NCBI RefSeq assembly: GCF_029227915.1
Contig: NC_079878.1
Coordinates: 3,970,001 to 4,034,000 of the forward strand
Direction of reading: 5' to 3'
Origin: Hydractinia symbiolongicarpus
Lineage: Eukaryota > Cnidaria > Hydrozoa > Anthoathecata > Hydractiniidae
Length of the DNA stretch: 64,000 nt
The number at the start of each line of letters is the position of its first letter. Position 1 is the stretch's first letter. Both the position numbers and the translations under genes were made by a program. Below are positions 1-14,100 of this stretch, in pieces. The notes below the pieces were generated by a model. That model worked only from the letters and a program-made list of their open reading frames with translations. It searched no databases and was not told where the DNA came from.

Positions 1-3000
1 TATCAGGTCACAGTCCAAAGTTAGTTCAATTAAGTCCCACAGTCAATCTTTTCACTGTTAAAGGCGATGCAACTTAGTGACATTGGGAAGAAATGACTAA
101 ATACATGTTGGTACGAATATGTGACGCAACCGTTGTAACTCAAACGGATTAACACCGTTAGAAAGTCAATGAAATGTAGTTTTTGAAACTGTCTCTATTT
201 CTTCAGCGCGAATTAACGGCTGCGATTGGTCCCACAGTAAAAAATGACTTATTTAACTTAATTTTTAAATAAAGCACTACCACAGAGCCTAGTGTACTCG
301 CTGAATTCCAGCAATCATGTCGAATTAAGAAGAATGGTATTCCTTGGAGTCCAATTGGCTCATTTATCGAGTTTACAAGGTCGCAGTCCAGAATCAGTTC
401 AATTAAGTCCCACAGTCAATCTTTTCACTGTTAAAAGCGATGCAACTTAGTGACATTGGGAAGAAATGACTAAATACATGTTGGTAGGAATATGTGACGC
501 AACCGTGGTAACTCAAACGGATTAACACCGTTAGAAAGTCAATGAAATGTAGTTTTTGAAACTGTCTCTATTTCTTCAGCGCGAATTAACGGCTGGGATT
601 GGTTCCACAGTAAAAAATGACTTATTTAAATTAATTGTTAAATAAAACGCTACCACAGTGCTCAGTGCAATCGCTGAGTTCCAGCAATCAAGTCAAATTA
701 AGAAGAATGTTACTTCTTGTAGTCAAACTGGCTCATTTATCACATTTTTAAGGTCAAAGTCCAAAATCAGTTCAATTAAGTCCCACAGTCAATCGTTTCA
801 CTGTTAAAAGCGATGGAACCTAGTAATACCAGAATACTATCGCTAAATACATGTTGGTACGAATATGTGACACAACCGTTGTAACTCAAACGGATTGATA
901 CTGCCAAGAAGTCGATGAAATGTAGTTTTTGAGAATGTCTCTATTTCTTCAGCGCGTGCTAACGGCCAGGATTAGTCCCATAGTAAAAAAAGACTTATTC
1001 ATCTCAATTTTTAAATAAAGCACTACCACAGAGCCTAGTGTACTTGCTGAATTCCAGCAATCATGTCGAATTAAGAAGATTGTTATTCCTTGGAGCCCAA
1101 TTGGCTTATTTATCACATTTACAAGTTCATAGTCAAGAATCAGTTCACTTAAGTCCCACAGTCTATCGTTTCACTGTTAAATGCGATGCAACTTAGTCAC
1201 ATCGGAAAAAAATCACTAAATACATGTTGGTACGAATATGTGACGCAACCGTTGTAACTCAAACGGATTAACACCGTTAGAAAGTCAATGTAATGTAGTT
1301 TTTAAAACTGTCTCTGTTTATTCAGTGCGAACTAACGGCTGGGATTGGTCCCACAGTGAAAAATGACTTATTTAACGTAATTTTTAAATAAAACGCTACC
1401 ACAGTGCCCAGTGCAATCGCTGAGTTCCAGAAATCAAGTCAAATTAAGAAGAATGTTACTTCTTGTAGTTAAACTGGCTCATTTAACACATTTTCAAGGT
1501 CAAAGTCCAAAATCAGTTCAATTAAGTCCCACAGTCAATCGTTTCACTGTTAAAAGCGATGCAACCTAGTAATATCAGAATACTATCGCTAAATACATGT
1601 TGGTACGAATATGTGACGCAACCGTTGTAACTCAAACTGATTGAAACCGCCAAGAAATCAATGAAATGTAGTTTTTGAGAATGTCTCTATTTCTTCAGCA
1701 CGTGCTAACGGCCAGGATTAGTCCCACAGTAAAAAAAGAAATATTTATCTAAATTTTTAATTAAAGCACTACCACAGAGCCTAGTGTACTTGCTGAATTC
1801 CAGCAATCATGTCGAATTAAGAAGATTGTTATTCCTTGGAGCCCAATTGGCTTATTTATCACATTTACAAGTTCATAGTCAAGAATCAGTTCACTTAAGT
1901 CCCACAGTCAATCGTTTCACTGTTAAAAGCGATGCAACTTAGTCACATCGGAAAAAAATCACTAAATACATGTTGGTACGAATATGTGACGCAACCGTTG
2001 TAACTCAAACGGATTAACACCGTTAGAAAGTCAATGTAATGTAGTTTTTAAAACTGTCTCTGTTTATTCAGCGCGAACTAACGGCTGGGATTGGTCTCAC
2101 AGTGAAAAATGACTTATTTAACGTAATTTTTAAATAAAACGCTACCACAATGCCCAGTGCAATCGCTGAGTTCCAGAAATCAAGTCAAATTAAGAAGAAT
2201 GTTACTTCTTGTAGTTAAACTGGCTCATTTAACACATTTTTAAGGTCAAACTCCAAAATCAGTTCAATTAAGTCCCACAGTCAATCGTTTCACTGTTAAA
2301 AGCGATGGAACCTAGTAATACCAGAATACTATCGCTAAAAACATGTTGGTACGAATATGTGACACAACCGTTGTAACTCAAACGGATTGATACTGCCAAG
2401 AAGTCGATGAAATATAGTTTTTGAGAATGTCTCTATTTCTTCAGCGCGTGCTAACGGCCAGGATTAGTCCCACAGTAAAAAAAGACTTATTTATCTCAAT
2501 TTTTATATAAAGCACTACCACAGAGCCTAGTGTACTTGCTGAATTCCAGCAATCATGTCGAATTAAGAAGATTGTTATTCCTTGGAGCCCAATTGGCTCA
2601 TTTATTACATTTACAAATTCATAGTCAAGAATCAGTTCAATTAAGTCCCACAGTTAATCGTTTCACTGTTAAAAGCGATGCAACTTAGTCACATCGGAAA
2701 AAATCACTAAATACATGTTGGTACGAATATGTGACGCAACCGTTGTAACTCAAACGGATTAACACCGTTAGAAAGTCAATGTAATGTAGTTTTTGAAACT
2801 GTCGCTATTTCTTCAGCGCGCAATAACGGCTAGGATTGGTCCCACAGTAAAAAATGACTTTTTTATCTTAATTTTTTAATAAAGTGCTACCACAGCGCCC
2901 AGTGTAATCGCTGAGTTCCAGCAATCATGTCAATTTAAGAAGAATGTTATTTCTTGGAGCCCAGTTGGCTCATTTATCGCATTTACAAGGTCACAGTCAA

Positions 3001-6000
3001 GAATCAGTTCAATTAAGTCCCACAGTTAATCGTTTCACTGTTAAAAGCGATGCAACTTAGTCACATCGGAAAAATATCACTAGATACATGTTGGTACGAA
3101 TATGTGACACAACCGTTGTAACTCAAACGGATTGATACCATTAGAAAGTCAATGAAATGTAGTTTTTGAAACTGTCGCTATTTTTCAGCGCGCGATAACG
3201 GCTAGGATTGGTCCTGCAGTAAAAAATGACTTTTTTATCTTAATTTTTTAAAAAAGTGCAACCAGTGTAATCGTTGAGTTCCAGCAATCATGTCAATTTA
3301 AGAAGAATGTTATTTCTTGTAGTCAAACTGGCCCATTTATAACATTTATCAGGTCACAGTCCAAAGTTAGTTCATATAAGTCCCACAGTCAATCTTTTCA
3401 CTGTTAAAGGCGATGCAACTTAGTGACATTGGGAAGAAATGACTAAATACATGTTGGTACGAATATGTGACGCAACCGTTGTAACTCAAACGGATTAACA
3501 CCGTTAGAAAGTCAATGAAATGTAGTTTTTGAAACTGTCTCTATTTCTTCAGCGCAAATTAACGGCTGCGATTGGTCCCACAGTAAAAAATGACTTATTT
3601 AACTTTATTTTTAAATAAAGCACTACCACAGAGCCTAGTTTACTCGCTGAATTCCAGCAATCATGTCGAATTAAGAAGAATGGTATTCCTTGGAGTCCAA
3701 TTGGCTCATTTATCGAGTTTACAAGGTCACAGTCTAGAATCAGTTCAATTAAGTCCCACAGTCAATCTTTTCACTGTTAAAAGCGATGCAACTTAGTGAC
3801 ATTGGGAAGAAATGACTAAATACATGTTGGTACGAATATGTGACGCAACCGTTGTAACTCAAACGGATTAACACCGTTAGAAAGTCAATGAAATGTAGTT
3901 TTTGAAACTGTCTCTGTTTCTTCAGCGCGAATTAACGGCTGGGATTGGTCCCACAGTAAAAAATGAATTATTTAAATTAATTTTTAAATAAAACGCTACC
4001 ACAGTGCCCAATGCAATCGCTGAGTTCCAGCAATCAAGTCAAATTAAGAAGAATGTTACTTCTTGTAGTCAAACTGGCTCATTTATCACATTTTTAAGGT
4101 CAAAGTCCAAAATCAGTTCAATTAAGTCCCACAGTCAATCGTTTCACTGTTAAAAGCGATGGAACCTAGTAATACCAGAATACTATCGCTAAATACATGT
4201 TGGTACGAATATGTGACACAACCGTTGTAACTCAAACGGATTGATACTGCCAAGAAGTCGATGAAATGTAGTTTTTGAGAATGTCTCTATTTCTTCAGCG
4301 CGTGCTAACGGCCAGGATTAGTCCCACAGTAAAAAAAGACTTATTCATCTCAATTTTTAAATAAAGCACTACCACAGAACCTAGTGTACTTGCTGAATTC
4401 CAGCAATCATGTCGAATTAAGAAGATTGTTATTCCTTGGAGCCCAATTGGCTTATTTATCACATTTACAAGTTCATAGTCAAGAATCAGTTCACTTAAGT
4501 CCCACAGTCAATCGTTTCACTGTTAAAAGCGATGCAACTTAGTCACATCGCAAAAAAATCACTAAATACATGTTGGTACGAATATGTGACGCAACCGTTG
4601 TAACTCAAACGGATTAACACCGTTAGAAAGTCAATGTAATGTAGTTTTTAAAACTGTCTCTGTTTATTCAGCGCGAACTAATGGCTGGGATTGCTCCCAC
4701 AGTGAAAAATGACTTATTTAACTTAATTTTTAAATAAAACGCTACCACAGTGCCCAGTGCAATCGCTGAGTTCCAGAAATCAAGTCAAATTAAGAAAAAT
4801 GTTACTTCTTGTAGTCAAACTGGCTCATTTATCACATTTACAAGGTCAAAGTCCAAAATCAGTTCAATTAAGTCCCACAGTCAAACGTTTCACTGTTAAA
4901 AGCGATGCAACCTAGTAATATCCGAATACTATCGCTAAATACATGTGGGGCGATTATGTGACGCGACCGTTTTAACTCAAACGGATTGACACCGTTAGAA
5001 AGTCAACGAAAAGTAGTTTTTGAAACTGTCTCTATTTCTTCAGCACGAACTAATGGCTGGGATTGGTCCCACAGTAAAGAATGACTTATTTAACTTAATT
5101 TTTAAATAAAACTCTACCACAGCGCTCAGTGCAATCGATGAGTTCCAGCAATCAAATCAAATTAAGAAGAATGATATTTCTTGTAGACAAACTGGCTCAT
5201 TTATAACATTTATCAGGTCACACTTCAAAGTTAGTTCAATTAAGTCCCACAGTCAATCGGTTCACTGTTAAAGGCGATGCAACCTAGTAATATCAGAATA
5301 CTATCGCTAAATACATGTTGGTACAAATATGTGACGCAACCATTGTAACTCAAACGGATTGACACCGTTAGTAAGTCAATGAAATGTAGTTCTTGAAACT
5401 TTTTCTATTTCTTTAGCGCGAACTAATGGCTGGGATTGATCCCACAGTAAAAAATGACTTATTTAACTTAATTTTTAAATAAAACTCTATCACAGCGCCC
5501 AGTGCAATCGCTGAGTTCCAGCAATCAAGTCAAATTAAGAAGAATGTTACATCTTGTAGTCAAACTGGCTCATTTATCACATTTATAAGGTCAAAGTACA
5601 AAATCAGTTCAATTAAGTCCCACAGTCAAAAGTTTCACTGTTAAAAGCGATGCAGCCTAGTAATATCCGAATCCTATCGCTAACTACATGTGGGGACGAA
5701 TATGTGGCGCAACCGTTGTAACTCAAACGGATTGATACCATTAGAAAGTCAATGAAATGTAGTTTTTGAAACTGTCGCTATTTCTTCAGCGCGCGATAAC
5801 GGCTAGGATTGGTCCTGCAGTAAAAAATGACTTTTTTATCTTAATTTTTTAAAAAAGTGCTACCAGTGTAATCGTTGAGTTTCAGCAATCATGTCAATTT
5901 AAGAAGAATGTTATTTCTTGTAGTCAAACTGGCCCATTTATAACATTTATCAGGTCACAGTCCAAAGTTAGTTCAATTAAGTCCCACAGTCAATCTTTTC

Positions 6001-9000
6001 ACTGTTAAAGGCGATGCAACTTAGTGACATTGGGAAGAAATGACTAAATACATGTTGGTACGAATATGTGACGCAACCGTTGTAACTCAAACGGATTAAC
6101 ACCGTTAGAAAGTCAATGAAATGTAGTTTTTGAAACTGTCTCTATTTCTTCAGCGCGAATTAACGGCTGCGATTGGTCCCACAGTAAAGAATGACTTATT
6201 TAACTTAATTTTTAAATAAAGCACTACCACAGAGCCTAGTGTACTCGCTGAATTCCAGCAATCATGTCGAATTAAGAAGAATGGTATTCCTTGGAGTCCA
6301 ATTGGCCCATTTATCGAGTTTACAAGGTCACAGTCCAGAATCAGTTCAATTAAGTCCCACAGTCAATCTTTTCACTGTTAAAAGCGATGCAACTTAGTGA
6401 CATTGGGAAGAAATGACTAAATACATGTTGGTACGAATATGTGACGCAACCGTTGTAACTCAAACGGATTAACACCGTTAGAAAGTCAATGAAATGTAGT
6501 TTTTGAAACTGTCTCTATATCTTCAGCGCGAATTAACGGCTGGGATTGGTCCCAGAGTAAAAAATGACTTATTTAAATTAATTTTTAAATAAAACGCTAC
6601 CACAGTGCCCAGTGCAATCGCTGAGTTCCAGCAATCAAGTCAAATTAAGAAGAATGTTACTTCTTGTAGTCAAACTGGCTCATTTATCACATTTTTAAGG
6701 TCAAAGTCCAAAATCAGTTCAATTAAGTCCCACAGTCAATCGTTTCACTGTTAAAAGCGATGGAACCTAGTAATACCAGAATACTATCGCTAAATACATG
6801 TTGGTACGAATATGTGACACAACCGTTGTAACTCAAACGGATTGATACTGCCAAGAAGTCGATGAAATGTATTTTTTGAGAATGTCTCTATTTCTTCAGC
6901 GCGTGCTAACGGCCAGGATTAGGCCCACAGTAAAAAAAGACTTATTCATCTCAATTTTTAAATAAAGCACTACCACAGAGCCTAGTGTACATGCTGAATT
7001 CCAGCAATCATGTCGAATTAAGAAGATTGTTATTCCTTGGAGCCCAATTGGCTGATTTATCACATTTACAAGTTCATAGTCAAGAATCAGTTCACTTAAG
7101 TCCCACAGTCAATCGTTTCACTGTTAAAAGCGATGCAACTTAGTCACATCGGAAAAAAATCACTAAATACATGTTGGTACGAATATGTGACGCAACCGTT
7201 GTAACTCAAACGGATTAACACCGTTAGAAAGTCAATGTAATGTAGTTTTTAAAACTGTCTCTGTTTATTCAGCGCGAACTAACGGCTGGGATTGGTCCCA
7301 CAGTGAAAAATGACTTATTTAACGTAATTTTTAAATAAAACGCTACAACAGTGCCCAGTGCAATCGCTGAGTTCCAGAAATCAAGTCAAATTAAGAAGAA
7401 TGTTACTTCTTGTAGTTAAACTGTCTCATTTATCACATTTTTAAGGTCAAAGTCCAAAATCAGTTCAATTAAGTCCCACAGTCAATCGTTTTACTGTTAA
7501 AAGCGATGGAACCTAGTAATACCAGAATACTATCGCTAAAAACATGTTGGTACGAATATGTGACACAACCGTTGTAACTCTAACGGATTGATACTACCAA
7601 GAAGTCGATGAAATGTAGTTTTTGAGAATGTCGCTATTTCTTCAGCGCGTGCTAACGGCCAGGATTAGTCCCACAGTAAAAAAAGACATATTTATCTCAA
7701 TTTTTAAATAAAGCACTACCACAGAGCCTAGTGTGCTTGCTGAATTCCAGCAATCATGTCGAATTAAGAAGATTGTTATTCCTTGGAGCCAAATTGGCTC
7801 ATTTATCACATTTACAAGTTCATAGTCAAGAATCAGTTCAATTAAGTCCCACAGTCAATCGTTTCACTGTTAAAAGCGATGCAACTTAGTCACATCGGAA
7901 AATAATCACTAAATACATGTTGGTACGAATATGTGACGCAACCGTTGTATCTCAAACGGATTAACACCGTTAGAAAGTCAATGTAATGTAGTTTTTAAAA
8001 CTGTCTCTGTTTATTCAGCGCGAACTAATGGCTGGGATTGCTCCCACAGTGAAAAATGACTTATTTAACTTAATTTTTAAATAAAACGCTACCACAGTGC
8101 CCAGTGCAATCGCTGAGTTCCAGAAATCAAGTCAAATTAAGAAAAATGTTACTTCTTGTAGTCAAACAGGCTCATTTATCACATTTACAAGGTCAAAGTC
8201 CAAAATCAGTTCAATTAAGTCCCACAGTCAAACGTTTCACTGTTAAAAGCGATGCAACCTAGTAATATCCGAATACTATCGCTAAATACATGTGGGGCGA
8301 ATATGTGACGCGACCGTTTTAACTCAAACGTATTGACACCGTTAGAAAGTCAACGAAAAGTAGTTTTTGAAACTGTCTTTATTTCTTCAGCGCGAACTAA
8401 TGGCTGGGATTGTTCCCACAGTAAAGAATGACTTATTTAACTTAATTTTTAAATAAAACTCTACCACAGCGCCCAGTGCAATCGATGAGTTCCAGCAATC
8501 AAGTCAAATTAAGAAGAATGATATTTCTTGTAGACAAACTGGCTCATTTATAACATTTATCAGGTCACACTCCAAAGTTAGTTCAATTAAGTCCCACAGT
8601 CAATCGGTTCACTGTTAAAGGCGATGCAACCTAGTAATATCAGAATACTATCGCTAAATACATGTTGGTACAAATATGTGACACAACCATTGTAACTCAA
8701 ACGGATTGACACCGTTAGTAAGTCAATGAAATGTAGTTCTTGAAACTTTCTCTATTTCTTTAGCGCGAACTAATGGCTGGGATTGATCCCACAGTAAAAA
8801 ATGACTTATTTAACTTAATTTTTAAATAAAACTCTAACACAGCGCCCAGTGCAATCGCTGAGTTCCAGCAATCAAGTCAAATTAAGAAGAATGTTACATC
8901 TTGTAGTCAAACTGACTCATTTATCACATTTACAAGGTCAAAGTACAAAATCAGTTCAATTAAGTCCCACAGTCAAAAGTTTCACTGTTAAAAGCGATGC

Positions 9001-10412
9001 AGCCTAGTAATATCCGAATCCTATCGCTAACTACATGTGGGGACGAATATGTGGCGCAACCGTTGTAACTCAAACGGATTGATACCATTAGAAAGTCAAT
9101 GAAATGTAGTTTTTGAAACTGTCGCTATTTCTTCAGCGCGCAATAACGGCTAGGATTGGTCCCACAGTAAAAAATGACTTTTTTATCTTAATTTTTTAAT
9201 AAAGTGCTACCACAGCGCCCAGTGTAATCGCTGAGTTCCAGCAATCATGTCAATTTAAGAAGAATGTTATTTCTTGGAGCCCAGTTGGCTCATTAATCGC
9301 ATTTAAAAGGTCACAGTCAAAAATCAGTTCAATTAAGTCCCACAGTCAAACGTTTCACTGTTAAAAGCGATGCAACCTAGTAATATCCGAATACTATCGC
9401 TAAATACATGTGCGGCGAATATGTGACGCGACCGTTTTAACTCAAACGGATTGACACCGTTAGAAAGTCAACGAAAAGTAGTTTTTGAAACTGTCTTTAT
9501 TTCTTCAGCGCGAACTAATGGCTGGGATTGGTCCCACAGTAAAGAATGACTTATTTAACTTAATTTTTAAATAAAACTCTACCACAGCGCCCAGTGCAAT
9601 CGATGAGTTCCAGCAATCAAGTCAAATTAAGAAGAATGATATTTCTTGTAGACAAACTGGCTCATTTATAACATTTATCAGGTCACACTCCAAAGTTAGT
9701 TCAATTAAGTGCCACAGTCAATCGGTTCACTGTTAAAGGCGATGCAACCTAGTAATATCAGAATACTATCGCTAAATACATGTTGGTGCAAATATGTGAC
9801 GCAACCATTGTAACTCAAACGGATTGACACCGTTAGTAAGTCAATGAAATGTAGTTCTTGAAACTTTCTCTATTTCTTTAGCGCGAACTAATGGCTGGGA
9901 TTGATCCCACAGTAAAAAATGACTTATTTAACTTAATTTTTAAATAAAACTCTAACACAGCGCCCAGTGCAATCGCTGAGTTCCAGCAATCAAGTCAAAT
10001 TAAGAAGAATGTTACATCTTGTAGTCAAACTGGCTCATTTATCACATTTACAAGGTCAAAGTACAAAATCAGTTCAATTAAGTCCCACAGTCAAAAGTTT
10101 CACTGTTAAAAGCGATGCAACTTAGTCACATCGGAAAAATATCACTAGATACATGTTGGTACGAATATGTGACGCAACCGTTGTAACTCAAACGGATTGA
10201 TACCATTAGAAAGTCAATGAAATGTAGTTTTTGAAACTGTCGCTATTTCTTCAGCGCGCGATAACGGCTAGGATTGGTCCCGCAGTAAAAAATGACTTTT
10301 TTATCTTAATTTTTTAAAAAAGTGCTACCAGTGTAATCGTTGAGTTCCAGCAATCATGTCAATTTAAGAAGAATGTTATTTCTTGTAGTCAAACTGGCCC
10401 ATTTATAACATT
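1..10412. repeat. Satellite sub-block with long, nested higher-order repeats
   Basis: The same stretch of several monomers, beginning TATCAGGTCACAGTCCAAAG, starts at 1, 3347 and 5948. The spacings of 3,346 and 2,601 bp correspond to about nine and seven monomers. The first and second copies run together for about four monomers, then carry different monomer types. The duplications are therefore nested and partly rearranged rather than a single clean HOR. Small indels of 10-15 bp (for example the shortened AAAAAAGTGCTACCAGTG variants) mark some monomers. Confidence 0.7.
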
Positions 10413-13400
10413 TATCAGGTCACAGTCCAAAGTTAGTTCAATTAAGTCCCACAGTCAATCGTTTCACTGAACCGAGTAATATCAGAATACTATTGCTACT
10501 TGCATGTTGGTACGAACATGTGACGAAACCATTGTAACTCAAACGGATTGGTACCGCCAAGAAGTCGATGAAGTGTAGATTTTGAGAATGTCTCTATTTC
10601 TTCAGCGCGTGCTAACGGCCAGGATTAGTCCCACAGAAAAAAAGACCTATTTTATCTAAGTTTTTAAATAAAGTACTACCACAGAGCCTAGTGTACTCGC
10701 TGAATTCCAGCAATCATGACGAATTAAGAAGAATGGTATTTCTTGGAGCCCAATTGGCTCATTTATAGCATTTACAAGGTCACAGTCCAGAATCAGTTCA
10801 ATTAAGTCCCACAGTCAATCGTTTCACTGTTAAAAGCGATGCAACTTAGTGACATCGGAAAAATATCACTAAATACATGTTGGTACGAATATGTGACGCA
10901 ACCCTTGTAACTCAAACGGATTAACACCGTTAGAAAGTCAATGAAATGTAATTTTTTAAACTGCCTCTATTTCTTCAGTGCGTGTTAACGGCCAGGATTA
11001 CTCCCACAGTAAAAAAAGACTTATTTATCTAAATTTTTAATCAAAGCACTACCACAGAGCCTAGTGTACTCGCTGAATTCCAGCAATCATGTCAAATTAA
11101 GAAGAATGATATTTCTTGTAGACAAACTGGCTCATTTATAACATTTATCAGGTCACACTCCAAAGTTAGTTCAATTAAGTCCCACAGTCAATCGGTTCAC
11201 TGTTAAAGGCGATGCAACCTAGTAATATCAGAATACTATCGCTAAATACATGTTGGTACAAATATGTGACGCAACCATTGTAACTCAAACGGATTGACAC
11301 CGTTAGTAAGTCAATGAAATGTAGTTCTTGAAACTTTCTCTATTTCTTTAGCGCGAACTAATGGCTGGGATTGATCCCACAGTAAAAAATGACTTATTTA
11401 ACTTAATTTTTAAATAAAACTCTAACACAGCGCCCAGTGCAATCGCTGAGTTCCAGCAATCAAGTCAAATTAAGAAGAATGTTACATCTTGTAGTCAAAC
11501 TGGCTCATTTATCACATTTACAAGGTCAAAGTACAAAATCAATTCAATTAAGTCCCACAGTCAAAAGTTTCACTGTTAAAAGCGATGCAGCCTAGTAATA
11601 TCCGAATCCTATCGCTAACTACATGTGGGGACGAATATGTGGCGCAACCGTTGTAACTCAAACGGATTCATACCATTAGAAAGTCAATGAAATGTAGTTT
11701 TTGAAACTGTCGCTATTTCTTCAGCGCGCAATAACGGCTAGGATTGGTCCCACAGTAAAAAATGACTTTTTTATCTTAATTTTTTAATAAAGTGCTACCA
11801 CAGCGCCCAGTGTAATCGCTGAGTTCCAGCAATCATGTCAATTTAAGAAGAATGTTATTTCTTGGAGCCCAGTTGGCTCATTAATCGCATTTACAATGTC
11901 AAAGTCAAGAATCAGTTCAATTAAGTCCCACAGTCCATCGTTTCACTGTTAAAAGCGATGCAACTTAGTCACATCGGAAAAATATCACTAGATACATGTT
12001 GGTACGAATATGTGACGCAACCGTTGTAACTCTAACGGATTGATACCATTAGAAAGTCAATGAAATGTAGTTTTTGAAACTGTCGCTATTTCTTCAGCGC
12101 GCGATAACGGCTAGGATTGGTCCATCAGTAAAAAATGACTTTTTTATCTTAATTTTTTAAAAAAGTGCTACCAGTGTAATCGTTGAGTTCCAGCAATCAT
12201 GTCAATTTAAGAAGAATGTTATTTCTTGTAGTCAAACTGGCCCATTTATAACATTTATCAGGTCACAGTCCAAAGTTAGTTCAATTAAGTCCCACAGTCA
12301 ATCGTTTCACTGAACCGAGTAATATCAGAATACTATTGCTACTTACATGTTGGTACGAACATGTGACGAAACCATTGTAACTCAAACGGATTGGTACCGC
12401 CAAGAAGTCGATGAAGTGTAGATTTTGAGAATGTCTCTATTTCTTCAGCGCGTGCTAACGGCCAGGATTAGTCCCACAGAAAAAAAGACCTATTTTATCT
12501 AAGTTTTTAAATAAAGTACTACCACAGAGCCTAGTGTACTCGCTGAATTCCAGCAATCATGACGAATTAAGAAGAATGGTATTTCTTGGAGCCCAATTGG
12601 CTCATTTATAGCATTTACAAGGTCACAGTCCAGAATCAGTTCAATTAAGTCCCACAGTCAATCGTTTCACTGTTAAAAGCGATGCAACTTAGTGACATCG
12701 GAAAAATATCACTAAATACATGTTGGTACGAATATGTGACGCAACCGTTGTAACTCAAACGGATTAACACCGTTAGAAAGTCAATGAAATGTAATTTTTT
12801 AAACTGCCTCTATTTCTTCAGCGCGTGTTAACGGCCAGGATTACTCCCACAGTAAAAAAAGACTTATTTATCTAAATTTTTAATCAAAGCACTACCACAG
12901 AGCCTAGTGTACTCGCTGAATTCCAGCAATCATGTCAAATTAAGAAGAATGATATTTCTTGTAGACAAACTGGCTCATTTATAACATTTATCAGGTCACA
13001 CTCCAAAGTTAGTTCAATTAAGTCCCACAGTCAATCGGTTCACTGTTAAAGGCGATGCAACCTAGTAATATCAGAATACTATCGCTAAATACATGTTGGT
13101 ACAAATATGTGACGCAACCATTGTAACTCAAACGGATTGACACCGTTAGTAAGTCAATGAAATGTAGTTCTTGAAACTTTCTCTATTTCTTTAGCGCGAA
13201 CTAATGGCTGGGATTGATCCCACAGTAAAAAATGACTTATTTAACTTAATTTTTAAATAAAACTCTAACACAGCGCCCAGTGCAATCGCTGAGTTCCAGC
13301 AATCAAGTCAAATTAAGAAGAATGTTACATCTTGTAGTCAAACTGGCTCATTTATCACATTTACAAGGTCAAAGTACAAAATCAGTTCAATTAAGTCCCA

Positions 13401-14100
13401 CAGTCAAAAGTTTCACTGTTAAAAGCGATGCAGCCTAGTAATATCCGAATCCTATCGCTAACTACATGTGGGGACGAATATGTGGCGCAACCGTTGTAAC
13501 TCAAACGGATTCATACCATTAGAAAGTCAATGAAATGTAGTTTTTGAAACTGTCTCTATTTCCTCAGCGCAAACTAACGACTAGGAATGATCCCACAGTA
13601 AAAAATGACTAATTAAACTTAATTTTTAAATAAAACGCTACCACAGTGCCCAGTGCAATCGCTGAGTTCCAGCAATTAAGGCAAATTAAGAAGAATGTTA
13701 CTTTTTGTAGTCAAACTGGCTCATTTATAGAGTTTACAAGGTCACAGTCCAGAATCAGTTCAATTAAGTCCCACAGTCAATCGTTTCACTGTTAAAAGCG
13801 ATGCAACTTAGTCACATCGGAAAAAAATCACTAAATACATGTTGGCACGAATATGTGACGCAACCGTTGTAACTCAAACGGATTAACACCGCTAGAAAGT
13901 CAATGAAATGTAGTTTTTAAAACTGTCTCTGTTTCTTCAGCGAGAACTAACGGCTGGGGTTGCCCCCACAGTGAAAAATGACTTATATAACTTAATTTTT
14001 AAATAAAACGCTACCACAGTGCCCAGTGCAATCGCTGAGTTCCAGAAATCAAGTCAAATTAAGAAAAATGTTACTTCTTGTAGTCAAACTGGCTCATTTA
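10413..14100. repeat. Satellite sub-block with a five-monomer (1,843-bp) repeat
   Basis: The segment beginning TATCAGGTCACAGTCCAAAG at 10413 recurs at 12256, 1,843 bp later. Both copies share a diagnostic 16-bp deletion that turns CACTGTTAAAAGCGATGC...CTAGTAAT into CACTGAACCGAGTAAT. They also share private variants such as GTGACGAAACC and ATTGCTACTT. The 1,843-bp spacing is five monomers minus this deletion and other small losses. The second copy degrades towards 13.6-14.1 kb. Confidence 0.65.

Noticed and set aside
3590-3796. 68-codon open frame in the satellite, related to the one at 19277-19543
   Set aside because: Both arise from the same stretch of the satellite monomer. Most other monomers break the frame, with no sign of a start site or selection.
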